Shown: positions 16,462 to 25,987, counted from the first letter of the stretch. The stretch is 64,000 nucleotides of DNA from Streptomyces sp. NBC_01224 (GCF_036002945.1 NZ_CP108529.1:9109001-9173000); one strand, 5' to 3'. Numbers and translations: made by a program. Notes: generated by a model not told the origin, from the sequence alone.

Positions 16462-18615
16462 ATGATCGAGCCCGGACGCGTTGCCGTGCCCGCGCCCACC
16501 GCCCCCGTGTCCCTCTCCGGACTCGGCGGGACCGAGACCACGACGATGGTCCTGCTGCCGAGGGCGGACGGCCTGCCCGACATCGGATGGGTGGGGTCTT
16601 CCCTGGCGGCGACGGACGTCCGGTCCCTGACGTTCCCGGCCTCGGTCGAGACCACGGCCTGGAACTCCTGGCTGATCGGTTCACCGGTCAGCGTGCTCCC
16701 GGAGCACGCGCGCGGCTACCTCGGACGGCCCGCGCTGCTCGGCCACCGGGTCGGCCCCGAAGGCCCCGGGAGCGACTGGTCCACCGCGTTCGGCCCCGCC
16801 TCGGTGCGGTGCGAGGACGGCTCACTCGTGGTCCGGACCACCGACGGGGCAGCGGGACTCGAACTGTGCTTCGAGGCCGAAGCCGTCCCGGGGGGAGGGC
16901 TCCGCCTCCGGCACCTGTTGACCAACGTCGGCGCCGGTCCCTACGTGGTTGACGCCCTCGACGTGGTCGTCCCCGTTCCGACCGGCGCGGGCGAGATCCT
17001 TGACTTCACCGGGCGATGGGCCCGCGAGCGGCAGCCGCAGCGCCGTGCCCTCGCGGACGGGCAGTGGGTCCGGGAGCACCGCCGCGGCATGCGCGTCCTC
17101 GACGGCACCGGCCTGGTCGTGGTCGGTAACCCCGGCTTCGGATACGGCCAGGGTGAGGTGCTCGGTGTCCACCTCGCCTGGAGTGGCAACCACCGGTACG
17201 CAGTCGAGCAGCTCAGCTCCGGCACCGCCGTCGTCCGGGCCGGCGAGTTGCTGCACCCGGGCGAGATGGTCCTCGCCGAGGGCGAGACGTACGCGATGCC
17301 CTGGGTGCACGTGGCCGCGTCCGCGCGCGGCCTCGACGGACTGGCGGACGCGACCCACCAGTACGTCCGGTCGCTCGCGGCCCATCCGTCCCGGCCCGCA
17401 CCCGTCATGTTCAACCCGTGGGAGGCGGTCTACCTCGACCACGACCTCGACACGCTGACCGCGCTGGTCGACATCTCGGCCGAGCTGGGTGCCGAGCGTT
17501 TCGTGCTCGACGACGGGTGGTTCGCAGGCCGCACCTCCCTTGACGACGGCCTGGGCGACTGGACCCCGGACCCGGCGGTGTGGCCGCACGGGCTGGCACC
17601 GCTGGTGGACCGGGTGCACGAGAAGGGGATGGAGTTCGGGCTCTGGTGGGAGCCGGAGGCCGTCAACCCGAACTCCGCGGTCCACCGCGATCATCCCGAT
17701 TGGATTCTGCGCACGGGCGACCGGTCGCCCGTGCTGGAACGCAACTGCTACCTGCTCGATCTCGGCCGGGAGGACGTGCGGACCCACCTGCTCGACGCCT
17801 TCGGCCGTCTGGTGGCGGCGCACCGGATCGACTTCGTCAAGTGGGACCACAACCGCGACCAGGTCGACGGCGGTGACTCGCGCGGCACCGGCCGGCCCGC
17901 TTCACGGCGGCAGACCCTCGCCTTCCGCGAGCTCCTCGATGAGCTGGCCCGCCGCCATCCCGGCATCTCGTGGGAGAGCTGCGCCTCGGGAGGCGGCAGG
18001 ATCGACCTGGACGTGCTCGAGCGGGTCCAGAGCACCTGGGCCTCCGACGTCACCGATCCGCTGTCCCGCCAGCCGATCCAGCACTGGACCGCCCAGCTCG
18101 CCCCGCTGGAGTACCTCGGCGCTCACGTCACCGCACCGGTCTCCCACCAGACCGGCCGGACCAGCACCCTGGACCTCCGCGCAGCCACGGCCTTCTTCGG
18201 CCAGTTCGGCATCCAGTGGGACCTCACGAAGGTGCCGGCCCACGAGCTGGACCGTCTCAAGTCCTGGATCGGCCTCTACAAGCGGCACCGCGCGCTCCTG
18301 CACACGGGGCGGCTGACGCGCGTCGAACTGCCCGACGGTCTACTCGCGCATGGAGTGGTCGCCCGGGACCGGTCGGAGGCGCTCTTCTCCTATGCCCAGC
18401 TCGATGATATCGTGCCCGTGCCACCGCGGCTCCGCATCCCGGGACTCGACCCGGACCAGACCTACAGCGCCTCGCTCATCACGCCGGCCGACCCGTCGGT
18501 CACCTGGGAGGTCACGGGCGTCCAGGCCTCCGGTGCGGCACTGGGAGCACTGGGGCTGCCAGGTCCTGCGCGGGCACCTCAGAGCGCGGCGCTGGTCCAC
18601 CTGCGCGCCGTCTGA
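16462..18615 (+). CDS. Alpha-galactosidase, GH36
   Basis: 717 residues, no signal peptide, so cytoplasmic. An N-terminal beta-supersandwich is followed by a TIM barrel carrying MFNPWEAVYLDHD, FVLDDGWF, GLWWEPEAVNPNS, DFVKWDHNRD with the nucleophile Asp, WESCASGGGRIDLDVL and WASDVTDPLSRQ with the acid/base Asp, and a C-terminal beta-domain. The common NTWEA stretch reads NPWEA here. The gene begins 39 bp after the ROK gene and is probably co-transcribed. It hydrolyses imported alpha-galactosides. Confidence 0.92.
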   Translation: MIEPGRVAVPAPTAPVSLSGLGGTETTTMVLLPRADGLPDIGWVGSSLAATDVRSLTFPASVETTAWNSWLIGSPVSVLPEHARGYLGRPALLGHRVGPEGPGSDWSTAFGPASVRCEDGSLVVRTTDGAAGLELCFEAEAVPGGGLRLRHLLTNVGAGPYVVDALDVVVPVPTGAGEILDFTGRWARERQPQRRALADGQWVREHRRGMRVLDGTGLVVVGNPGFGYGQGEVLGVHLAWSGNHRYAVEQLSSGTAVVRAGELLHPGEMVLAEGETYAMPWVHVAASARGLDGLADATHQYVRSLAAHPSRPAPVMFNPWEAVYLDHDLDTLTALVDISAELGAERFVLDDGWFAGRTSLDDGLGDWTPDPAVWPHGLAPLVDRVHEKGMEFGLWWEPEAVNPNSAVHRDHPDWILRTGDRSPVLERNCYLLDLGREDVRTHLLDAFGRLVAAHRIDFVKWDHNRDQVDGGDSRGTGRPASRRQTLAFRELLDELARRHPGISWESCASGGGRIDLDVLERVQSTWASDVTDPLSRQPIQHWTAQLAPLEYLGAHVTAPVSHQTGRTSTLDLRAATAFFGQFGIQWDLTKVPAHELDRLKSWIGLYKRHRALLHTGRLTRVELPDGLLAHGVVARDRSEALFSYAQLDDIVPVPPRLRIPGLDPDQTYSASLITPADPSVTWEVTGVQASGAALGALGLPGPARAPQSAALVHLRAV

Positions 18616-18698
18616 TCCGGCGGATGGCCTCGTCACGCAGCTTGAGCGCGAGTTCGTCGAAGTCGGACTCGAAGGCGAGGCGCTTGACGTCGCCGATG

Positions 18699-19560
18699 GG
18701 CGCTGTCAAGTTGTTGAGTATGTCGGTGCCTGACGGCGCGTTGGGGCATGGTGGGCTTGCGGTCCGGGCCTGTGGTCAGGCCGTGGTGGGCCGGCTGGCA
18801 GCTTGGGTGATCTGGTCCCGGATCGCGAAGCGGACGGTCATCTCGGCTCGGTGGTCGGAGGCTGTCATCAGGTGGCGGTGAGGGCGGAAGTGGGGCGAGA
18901 TGCCGCTGAACGCGGACAGGAACCGCTGGGCCCCGCCTACGGAACGGGATCCCTTCATCGCGCGTTCACGCTGCCGCGTGGGCTGGTGGGAGTTCTCCGC
19001 CCGGTTGTTCAGGCCCTTGTGGGAGCGGTGTTCCACCGAGGGCATGACCTCGCGGTGCGCCGCGCTGTAGGAGCGGAGCCTGTCGGTGACGACCACCCTC
19101 GGCACCGTACGGGTCTTCTTTATCAGGCGGCGGAAGAAGCGTCTTGCCGCGGTCTTGTCCCGCCGATTCTGGACGAGGATGTCGAGGACGTTGCCATTCT
19201 GGTCGACGGCCCGCCACAGATACTTCAGCTCGCCGTTGACCTTGATGAAGACCTCGTCCAGGTGCCACTTGTCCCCGGGCCGTGGCCGACGGCGGCGCAG
19301 TCCGTCGGCATAGGCCTGTCCGAACTTCAGGCACCAGCGGCGGACCGTCTCGTAGGAGACGATGATGCCGCGCTGCAGCATCAGCTTCTCCACCTCGCGG
19401 AATGACAACGGGAAGCGGAAGTACAGCCACACGCAGTGGGAGATCACCTCGACCGGGTACCGGTGCCCCTTGTACGACGGCGCCGTACTGCCCACGGACA
19501 ACCCCCTCCACCATGATCAACCCGAAGATCATCCCACCCGTCAGCCAACGTGACAGTGCC
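18699..19560 (-). mobile_element. IS6-family insertion sequence
   Basis: About 862 bp with terminal repeats GGCGCTGTCAAGTTG (left) and GGCACTGTCACGTTG (right, read inward), 13 of 15 matching. The flanking 8 bp differ (CGCCGATG and CGGCCGAG), so no target duplication is visible. This fits co-integrate or rearrangement history. To its left, 18616-18698 carries a minus-strand reading of about 26 codons (VKRLAFESDFDELALKLRDE) that I cannot assign. To its right is an IS5 relic. Confidence 0.8.
18776..19501 (-). CDS. IS6 family transposase
   Basis: 241 residues, the usual length. An N-terminal helix-turn-helix region (FPLSFREVEKLMLQRGIIVSYETVRRW) is followed by the DDE core: DKWHLDEVFIKVNG with the first Asp, RVVVTDRLRSYSAA with the second Asp, and NRAENSHQPTRQRERAMKGSRS with the Glu. 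All three acidic residues are present, so it may be active. Confidence 0.92.
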   Translation of the reverse strand: MSVGSTAPSYKGHRYPVEVISHCVWLYFRFPLSFREVEKLMLQRGIIVSYETVRRWCLKFGQAYADGLRRRRPRPGDKWHLDEVFIKVNGELKYLWRAVDQNGNVLDILVQNRRDKTAARRFFRRLIKKTRTVPRVVVTDRLRSYSAAHREVMPSVEHRSHKGLNNRAENSHQPTRQRERAMKGSRSVGGAQRFLSAFSGISPHFRPHRHLMTASDHRAEMTVRFAIRDQITQAASRPTTA

Positions 19561-19800
19561 CGGCCGAGAGCTGTGATCGGTACCCCGTCGGGCGATCAAC
19601 TGCTTCACAGCGAGGCCCCAGACCAAGCGCCGGTATTTGTCGTGGTTGTAGTCGCGGTCGGCGAGCACAACGTCCGGGCGACGACGCGGCCGACCGCGCT
19701 TGCGCGCGTACGGGCGGCACCGCTTCGAGCAGCGGAATGAGCTGGGTGACATCGTTGTGGTTGCCGCCGGTCAGCGAGACCGCCAGCGAGATGCCGGGGT
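19561..19800 (-). pseudogene. IS5 family transposase relic
   Basis: A minus-strand fragment in two frames: GISLAVSLTGGNHNDVTQLIPLLEAVPPVR, then GRPRRRPDVVLADRDYNHDKYRRL...VKQLIARRG, the central and second-Asp part of an IS5 transposase. Both termini are lost. One end coincides exactly with the right end of the IS6-family element, which may have deleted the rest. Confidence 0.8.
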
Positions 19801-20106
19801 GCTGCCGTTGGAATCCGCTCGTGACCCTCGGCTCGTGGGGTGTTGCGACGACCGGTTGAGTCTGGGGAATACACCTCAACTGAATACCGCACTCTACGGC
19901 CGGGCTGAACGCTGGCGGACCTCTACACCGCACTGCCGACCGTTGGCTCTGTTCATGAGAAAGGGTGCAGACATGGAAGAGTGGCGTCCGGAGGTTCAAC
20001 AGATCCTGCGGTGACGGCTGCCTTTTTCCTCTGGGCCGAGGGCGGCTTGGCGAACGGCGGATCGGCCGTGGGGGCTTCGACTCCCTCGGGGCGGGTGGTC
20101 GTCGGC
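19801..20106. other. Stretch without a supported gene
   Basis: About 300 bases between the IS5 relic and the phosphatase gene. A short plus-strand reading MRKGADMEEWRPEVQQILR (19954-20014) has no family match I know. No terminator hairpin for the phosphatase gene is obvious. Confidence 0.35.
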
Positions 20107-21348
20107 TCAATCGAGGGTGGCGAGATGATCGGCGTCGCCGCCGCGCCACTCGATGAGGAAGATGGTCGCGTCGTCGCTGGTGATGCCGCCTCGTTCCTGT
20201 TTCAGGGCGTGAGAAAGCGCGCGCACCACCGCCCGCACCGCGATGTGGTCACGGAGGATCCGGTTGGTCCACTCGATGAGTTGCTCCTCACCGAACTGTT
20301 CCCCGCCGGCTTGGTGCTCCTCGATCAGGCCGTCGGTGAAACACAGCAGCCGGTCCCCGGGTTGCAGCATCCGCTCGCTGACTTCCGGCTGCTCACCGCC
20401 GAAGCCGACCGGCAATGTGGTCGGGCTCTCCAGCCGGTCCACCACGGCGCGGTCACGGATCAGCAGCGGTGCCGGGTGGCCGGCGTTGACCCATTGCATC
20501 CGGCCCGTGGCGATGTCCAGACACATCATCTGCGCGGTGACGAAGTGGTCGGGGCCGAACTGCTCGTTGATGGCCTTGTCCATGAACGCGTACACCTGGG
20601 ACAGATCCGTGTTGGCCCGTCGCGTGTGGCGATAGGCGCCGATGGCCACCGTCGCCATGGTCGCCGCGTCCAGGCCGTGGCCCATCGCGTCGATCATGGC
20701 CACATGAAGGATGTCGCCGTTGAGGGCGTAGTCGAAACTGTCGCCGGCCACGTCGTACGCGGGCTCCAGGATTCCGGCCACCTCAACCTGCGGAACAGTC
20801 ATCGACAGCGGGGGCAGCAACGACCACTGGATCTCCGCGGCCACGCTCATCGGGGCGCTGCGCCGGGCCTGGAAGAACAGGTCGGTGTAGGCGTCCTTGG
20901 TGACGATCATGTCTGCGACCAAGCCGGCGAGTCTGCGCAGCAACCGCCGGTCGTCGTCATCGACGCTGTCCAGGGTGACGGCCATCGCCCCGATCTGGTC
21001 ACTGCCGTCCAGCAGCGGCAGATACATGCGCACAGTGCCGTCCTGCGGCACCTCTACCGTTTTGCGGCTCAGGAACGCCTCGCCGGCGGGGGAGTCCTCG
21101 ACCGGTTCGGGGTCACCGACCGTCAGCCGCCGTCCCGGTAGCGGCACCAGCAGCATCTGTTCGTAGTCCTGCAAGAGGATCGAGAGGTCCCGGCCACCGA
21201 CCCTGGCCACTTCTTCCGCAACGAGCGGGGCGATCAACTGCGGCGGCATCTCGTGAGCCCGGTCCAGCAGCACACCCAGCAACCGCTCACCAAACCCCTC
21301 CGACCGGTCCACCTCAAACTTGCTCGGCTTCCGCCCGCCTTCGGTCAT
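20107..21348 (-). CDS. PP2C/SpoIIE-type serine phosphatase
   Basis: 413 residues from the ATG at 21348 (MTEGGRKPSKF). The N-terminal half has a GAF-like fold with predicted coil (DRSEGFGERLLGVLLDRA ... IGAMAVTLDSVDDDDRRLL). The C-terminal half is a SpoIIE/RsbU phosphatase: EIQWSLLPP, YDVAGDSFDYAL with the first metal Asp, MIDAMGHGLDAA, WVNAGHPAPLLI, LLCFTDGLIEE and TSDDATIFLIEW with the final Asp. Such proteins dephosphorylate anti-sigma-factor antagonists. No anti-sigma or antagonist gene is adjacent, so the partner is elsewhere. Confidence 0.9.
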   Translation of the reverse strand: MTEGGRKPSKFEVDRSEGFGERLLGVLLDRAHEMPPQLIAPLVAEEVARVGGRDLSILLQDYEQMLLVPLPGRRLTVGDPEPVEDSPAGEAFLSRKTVEVPQDGTVRMYLPLLDGSDQIGAMAVTLDSVDDDDRRLLRRLAGLVADMIVTKDAYTDLFFQARRSAPMSVAAEIQWSLLPPLSMTVPQVEVAGILEPAYDVAGDSFDYALNGDILHVAMIDAMGHGLDAATMATVAIGAYRHTRRANTDLSQVYAFMDKAINEQFGPDHFVTAQMMCLDIATGRMQWVNAGHPAPLLIRDRAVVDRLESPTTLPVGFGGEQPEVSERMLQPGDRLLCFTDGLIEEHQAGGEQFGEEQLIEWTNRILRDHIAVRAVVRALSHALKQERGGITSDDATIFLIEWRGGDADHLATLD

Positions 21349-21360
21349 CGCTCCTTGCAT

Positions 21361-21855
21361 CCCTTCGTACCGCGGCGTGGGAATTCAGTGGGCGGAGCCG
21401 GTACCAGGCGGTGTCAGCCAGGATGGGGAGCTGCTTTTCCCTCTCTCGGCGCTGGCGCCTTCAACACCCCAGCCACGTATTCCGGCTCACAGTGCCCCGA
21501 CCCAATGCACACCCCGACACACTCGGATCCAGCGGGAAGTCAGCGGCGATCCGCTCGGAGAACGCTCACACGCCCTGTGCGCGCAGGGCTCCTCGCACGA
21601 CAGTGATCAACCCCTACAGCCTGACACCGCTAACCGGCCCAACGAGTCGATTACGCCAGAGGCGGCATGTCGCACCCGGTCAGAACAGTTGGCATGCATA
21701 GTTTTCTGCGCAAACAGGTCCTCTTCCCGTGACCGGCTAACCCAGCGTGACCGACCACAGAAGCTGAACCAGAACCTGAGTATTGATGTCGCTTGGTGGT
21801 CGGGCCAATAGCTGTGGCGATGAGAGCGTCGGCGCCGAGGCCGACATCCGGATAC
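21361..21855. other. Intergenic stretch upstream of the phosphatase gene
   Basis: About 500 bases with no coding region I can support. Open frames lack codon bias and family resemblance. It must contain the phosphatase promoter near 21361-21450; no clear -10/-35 pair or palindrome stands out. Confidence 0.4.
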
Positions 21856-21859
21856 CTAG

Positions 21860-22400
21860 CCTCGATCTTTCGTGGCGGTCCGTCGGTTTCTCTGACGGGC
21901 CGTTTCGGCTGTCGGGCCTGGTGGTGGGCTCGTCAGTGGCCCGGCTGTCGTGTCGGGTGGGCGCAGGGTGAACCGCCCCGGTTCGAATAGAGACTCGATT
22001 CCGTGAAAGGATTGAGTCATGGCACATGCCGTCGGCGTCGGTGAATCGCAACTGGGCGCCGGGGTGCGGCCGTTCTTTGCGGACGATCAGCCGCATCCCG
22101 TCCGGCCAGCCGTCCAGCACCACGTCCCTGGCGAGTTCGGTCACCCATGCCCCGTCACGGACTTCGCCGTCCGGCTCGACGGCTGGCGTCCAGGCCGAGG
22201 CTGGTACTTTCAAGATGGCCTGATGGGTGGCGTCGGTGATGGTCACGCCGACCGAGTACGACAGCCATTGGCCACGCTGCGTGAGCCAGGAGACGAACTC
22301 GTGGGTGCCGCGACCGGAGTCGGTGCGGATCAGCGTCTGCCGCCCCCGCCGGTACTTCCCCGGGAGCTGAGCCAGGGCGATGCGGGCGGCTCACCCGCCT
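21860..22400 (-). pseudogene. IS1380 family element, internally deleted
   Basis: The left end CCTCGATCTTTCGTGG at 21860 follows a CTAG, exactly as in the complete copies. The coding remnant runs from about 22395 down to 22020: LIRTDSGRGTHEFVSWLTQRGQWLSYSVGVTITDATHQAILKVPASAWTP ... LIVRKERPHPGAQLRFTDADG. It resembles the intact transposase closely but is a distinct, more diverged member. The N-terminal third and the C-terminal part are missing. Confidence 0.8.
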
Positions 22401-22741
22401 GGCCAGCACGGAGCCTGTGGTCGGCGCCCAGCATCCGGCGGTCCAGCGGCCGAACTCGCGCTCCGAGCTTGGGAAACACTCGGCACTTGAGTGTGCACTT
22501 AGCCGCTGACCTGGGAGAATGCTCCTTGGTGGCCTCCTGGGAGTGATCCCCGACGCCCCCTGGATACCGTACCGCTCTTACCGGCACGTTGTGGCACGCC
22601 ACCACCAGCCGCGAGAGTGGGTGGCGGCGTGCTTCTTGAAACAGGTGCCCTGGGTGCTTCACTGATGTCTGGGTGAACCCACTCCGCTGCAAGCAATGCG
22701 TACGCTGGCTGGGGCCAGGTGACTGTGCTTGAGAGGCTGGT
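22401..22741. other. Stretch without a supported gene
   Basis: About 340 bases between the IS1380 relic and a small-gene cluster. I see no gene, RNA or repeat that I can defend. A short complementary pair, GCACGCCACCACC (near 22593) against GGTGGCGGCGTGC (near 22620), could form an imperfect hairpin. Confidence 0.35.
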
Positions 22742-23014
22742 TCAGCCGCGATTTTCTTCCTCGGTCTCCATGAGCCGGATTCCCTGGTGGGTCATTGAGA
22801 CCATTGCGGGTGTGTTGCCGGGCTCCCAGTCGACGGTGATCAGACCCTCGCCGGCGAGGTAGGTACAGGCGGCGGCCAGGTCCTGTTCCGGGATGTGGAG
22901 GTCGTGTCCGAGTTTCGCTCCGGTGATGCCGAGGAGGCGGTTGCCTTCGGTGGCTTCGTACAGGTCGTTGAGGATCTGCTGGCGGTAGGTCTTCCGCTCG
23001 CGGAGTGTGGCCAT
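22742..23014 (-). CDS. Small hypothetical protein, winged-helix-like
   Basis: 90 residues with a GAAAGGA site before the ATG. The sequence TYRQQILNDLYEATEGNRLLGITGAKLGHDLHIPEQDLAAACTYLAGEGLITVDW has the layout of a small winged helix: helix, helix, then a strand pair. Its role is unknown. It is the last gene of a minus-strand run of small genes (22742-24180). Confidence 0.65.
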   Translation of the reverse strand: MATLRERKTYRQQILNDLYEATEGNRLLGITGAKLGHDLHIPEQDLAAACTYLAGEGLITVDWEPGNTPAMVSMTHQGIRLMETEEENRG

Positions 23015-23052
23015 GGCCGCGTCCTTTCGTGCGTGGTGTGTGCCCCGGTCCG

Positions 23053-23352
23053 TCAGGTCTCATCGGCGTGGGCGCCGGTGCCGGTGGGGGGCCTGCTGGT
23101 GGCCAGCCAGGAGCGGACGGGGCCGGCGGCGGTTTCGGTGTCGACGGTGAGGTGGAGCCGGGTGCCGCCGGCGGGGGTGGGGTAGCTGCGCTGTTCGGTG
23201 GCGTCGAAGCAGTGGCGCAGTATTTCGGCGACCGCGCGGGCGGCCTGGGGCGAGGCGGCGACGATACGGACTTCTGCGTGTCCGGCTGACCGCGGTGTCT
23301 GTGTCTCGTGAGGGTCCGAGGCAGGTGTCCTTTCGTCGGGGGCGGGCGACAC
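23053..23352 (-). CDS. Small hypothetical protein
   Basis: 99 residues from a GTG at 23352. The first 25 residues are polar and disordered; the rest reads like a small alpha/beta domain (AEVRIVAASPQAARAVAEILRHCF ... LHLTVDTETAAGPVRSWL). No family is recognised. It lies 38 bp upstream of the winged-helix gene on the same strand. The start is uncertain. Confidence 0.5.
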   Translation of the reverse strand: MSPAPDERTPASDPHETQTPRSAGHAEVRIVAASPQAARAVAEILRHCFDATEQRSYPTPAGGTRLHLTVDTETAAGPVRSWLATSRPPTGTGAHADET

Positions 23353-23413
23353 GTCGGTGGGTGGGACGCCTGTGGCGTCCCACCCACTGCCCCCGGTCAG
23401 AGGAGGGTCTGGG

Positions 23414-23599
23414 TCATCGGCAGGGGTCTCCGTGTGCCCGCGGGTGGTGCTTGCGGCTGCGTCGGCGGACGCCGGGCAGGGCGTCGCTGAAGTGATAGGC
23501 GGCGATGCGCGCGTCGTGCTGTGTGTTGAGGAGGTGCATCTGATGCATTCCGATGGCGGTCATGACGATCACCGCCGCGATGAGGATGAGGGGCGCCAT
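23414..23599 (-). CDS. Small single-span membrane protein
   Basis: 61 residues from the ATG at 23599. An N-terminal membrane helix (MAPLILIAAVIVMTAIGMHQMHLL) is followed by a short basic tail (VRRRSRKHHPRAHG). It starts 11 bp after the stop of the DUF5994 gene, so the two are probably co-transcribed. Function unknown. Confidence 0.5.
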   Translation of the reverse strand: MAPLILIAAVIVMTAIGMHQMHLLNTQHDARIAAYHFSDALPGVRRRSRKHHPRAHGDPCR

Positions 23600-23610
23600 G
23601 CTTCTCACCG

Positions 23611-24180
23611 CTACGTGTTCCCGGGTGCGGGGAGGGCCCGTTGCCCGATCGGGTGCCCGAAGGGCGCCATGCATGCTCCGCCTTCGGTTTCCCAGGTGTC
23701 CTCGCGGCTTCGGGCGTCCCGTATGCCGCTGCTGATATCGGCTTCGTTGGCCATCAGCATGTCGGCGGTGAGAACGCTTCCGGGGATCGCGGCAGCGGCC
23801 ATGAGACGGGCCGCGGCGGCGGGCTCGGTCTCGGGCGGGATCACGAGCAGGTCCCAGCGGCCGAGGGTGAGGGAAAGCAGGATCAGTTTGTCGGGGTGCT
23901 GTTCGGTGAACCAGCCCACATGGACGGTGTGCCCGGAGACGGGCACCTTGTGCGGGATGACGGGCCAGTGGGTGGGGTTCATGGTGACGCGTGTGATGCG
24001 TCCCCAGACCTCGTCGAGTGCGGCCACCAGCGGTGGAAGCTCCACGTCCAGGTCGCGGGAACGGGGCCACCAGGCCCCGTCCAGCTGGCCGGCGAGGGTG
24101 CTCTTCGGGGTGAGGGACAAGCGTGCCGGGAACTCTGATGCGGGGGCGCGGGGCGCGGTCCGGTCAAGGAGGGTGGCCAT
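23611..24180 (-). CDS. DUF5994 family protein
   Basis: 189 residues from the ATG at 24180, with an AGGAGGGT-type site 4 bp upstream. The pattern LSLTPKSTLAGQLDGAWWPRSRDLDVELPPL, then WGRITRVTMNPTHWP and LGRWDLLVIPPETEPAAAARLM, is that of DUF5994, a family seen in Streptomyces and relatives with no known activity. First gene of the small-gene run to 22742. Confidence 0.75.
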   Translation of the reverse strand: MATLLDRTAPRAPASEFPARLSLTPKSTLAGQLDGAWWPRSRDLDVELPPLVAALDEVWGRITRVTMNPTHWPVIPHKVPVSGHTVHVGWFTEQHPDKLILLSLTLGRWDLLVIPPETEPAAAARLMAAAAIPGSVLTADMLMANEADISSGIRDARSREDTWETEGGACMAPFGHPIGQRALPAPGNT

Positions 24181-24421
24181 GGTGTGGACCTGCCCCCGGG
24201 CTGTCCGTCGGCAGCCCGGTTTTTTCGTGATCGCCGAAAATGACACCCGCGTGGGAGCCGGTGTGCGAAGTACTTCCGGTCTTTTAACTGTACGCCTGTT
24301 CGACGGACTCTGGCCGCTGCGACCAGGTGTTTTCCAGTGCAGGGTGGGAGCTTCCAGTCCCAGAATCAGCAGACGGCGCACCAAGGCTGTGCGGCCGTCT
24401 CGCCCACGGTGCCCTTCCTGG

Positions 24422-24752
24422 TCAGAACCAGCCGCCGTCGGCCTGGATGGTCCGGCCGGTGATGAACGAGGCATCGTCCGACACCAGGAACGAGACGACT
24501 GCGGCGATCTCGGCGGGCTGGGCCATTCTCCCGAGCGCACTCGCAGTGCGGATAGCGGTATTGAAGTCAGCGTCGACGTCGGGATGGACGTACTGGGAAC
24601 CCGCATGGTCCGACATGTCGGTGACCGTTCCCCCGGGCGCGATGGCGTTGATGGTGATGCCGCGCCGGCCGAGCTCGGGGCTGAGGTTGAGCGCGATGGA
24701 CTCGACGGCGGCTTTGCTCGACGCATAGCGGGCGTGGTGAAAGACCGCATCT
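24422..24752 (-). pseudogene. Short-chain dehydrogenase, N-terminus lost
   Basis: The C-terminal 110 codons of a classical SDR: RYASSKAAVESIAL with the catalytic Tyr and Lys, GITINAIAPGGTVTDM, PAEIAAVVSFLVSDDASFITGRTIQADGGW. Nothing resembling the Rossmann GxxxGxG, NNAG or catalytic Ser parts lies upstream, where the frame becomes unrelated at about 24752. It is a 5'-truncated remnant. Confidence 0.85.
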
Positions 24753-25358
24753 CGGGGGAACCTCACCAACAGCATCCCCCGGGGTGCGGCGCCGTTCGCA
24801 TGCCCAGCGGCCCGCACACCCTCCCGAGCGGGGAGGGCAGGGCGCCGGTCGGTATCACCAGGGGAACCGTTTTGTTCTGGTTCTCCAAAACAACCGGCTG
24901 CTGCTCCGGCGAGTGCGTACATCCGCAGGTGTCAGGGTGCAGCGAGCAGCACGGGCGCGGGCGCTGTATGCAGCAGTCGTGCATAGATCTCGCGTGGAAC
25001 ATTGCAGAACTGCGATGTTATGCAGCCGCCGGTGCGGAGATCGGCGCCGTGCTGCTGCCCACGAAGCAGCGCAATCGTTCGCCGGGCCAGGCTGGCGGGG
25101 TCAGCGGTGGATGGAGGGGTTCCTGCTCCCGCAGAGTGAAGCTGCCACCGGAGCGGATCGAGGCGCTGGACGGCAAGGGATGCGTGTGGGGCCGGGAGAG
25201 CGAGGAAGCCGCAGTCCAGGGCTGGCTTGCGGTATTCGGATGAGACGGTGCGATGGGCCTGTCCAGGTACGGGAGCACGTGCCCCTACCGGCGGAGTCCC
25301 GGAGGAACAACCCATCCGGCCCTTAGTGCTTTTGTTCCGTGATGGGTACGGGTGAATC
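24753..25358. other. Degenerate stretch with a possible helicase-associated fragment
   Basis: About 600 bases without an intact gene. On the plus strand near 25125-25243, a reading VKLPPERIEALDGKGCVWGRE resembles one repeat of the helicase-associated domain found in Streptomyces DEAD/DEAH helicases (LPPERV.AL..LGMVW). Only about 35 codons remain and then a stop follows. The rest shows no family resemblance. Confidence 0.35.
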
Positions 25359-25781
25359 ATGACCGGCACCTTCACCACCCGCACCGTCAACATTGCAACC
25401 GGCGCCACTGAGACCATGCACGACCTGACGAACGCATGCTCCGCGTTCCTCCGGGAGGTCGCTCATGGGCGAAACGGACTGCTGAACGTTTTCACCCCCC
25501 ACGCGACATCCGGCCTGGCCATCATCGAGACCGGCGCGGGCAGTGACGATGACCTGTTGGCAGCCCTCCGCGAAATTCTTCCCGCGGACGACCGTTGGCG
25601 AGCCCGCCACGGTCGTCCAGGCCACAGCAGTGACCACGTGCTCCCGGCACTGGTACCACCACACGCCACGCTGCCCGTAGTCAATGGTGAGCTGGAGCTG
25701 GGGGCCTCGCAGTCCGTTGTACTGGTGAACTCCAACCGGGAGAGCCCCGAACGCCAAGTCCGGCTGTCCTTCCTCGGCTGA
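25359..25781 (+). CDS. yjbQ: YjbQ family protein (UPF0047)
   Basis: 140 residues, full length for the family. The motifs HDLTNACSAFLREV, GLLNVFTPHATSGLAIIETGAGSDDDLL, HVLPALVPPHATLPVVNGELELGASQSVVLVN and RQVRLSFLG are those of YjbQ/UPF0047 proteins. These can complement loss of thiamine-phosphate synthase as a secondary activity; their true role is not settled. The conserved His residues are present. The gene stands alone. Confidence 0.9.
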   Translation: MTGTFTTRTVNIATGATETMHDLTNACSAFLREVAHGRNGLLNVFTPHATSGLAIIETGAGSDDDLLAALREILPADDRWRARHGRPGHSSDHVLPALVPPHATLPVVNGELELGASQSVVLVNSNRESPERQVRLSFLG

Positions 25782-25858
25782 CCACACCACCCACGCGGTC
25801 CTGCGGCAGGCGGCGAGGGCGAATCCGGCCAGCAATGCGGCCGTGTCGCGGAGGCCGA

Positions 25859-25987
25859 TCAGGTAGGGGGCTGCGGCGCGGTCATCTTGCGGAGCAGCAG
25901 CACCCTTGTCCCGGCCGGGTCGTGCAAATGCTGCGCTGCACCACGAACCACCATCCCAGCCACCACCACGACGATCAGCAGCACCAT
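25859..25987 (-). CDS. Possible small membrane protein
   Basis: 42 residues from an ATG at 25987, or 51 from a TTG at 26014. A hydrophobic start MVLLIVVVVAGMVV is followed by HLHDPAGTRVLLLRK and a stop. A CGCC just before the ATG start would give a Cys-rich N-terminus if the TTG is used. It lies in the same orientation as the next small membrane protein. Support is only composition and layout. Confidence 0.35.
   Translation of the reverse strand: MVLLIVVVVAGMVVRGAAQHLHDPAGTRVLLLRKMTAPQPPT

Noticed and set aside
18691..19568. Target duplication for the IS6 element
   Set aside because: The 8 bp on each side (CGCCGATG and CGGCCGAG) do not match, so no duplication is claimed.
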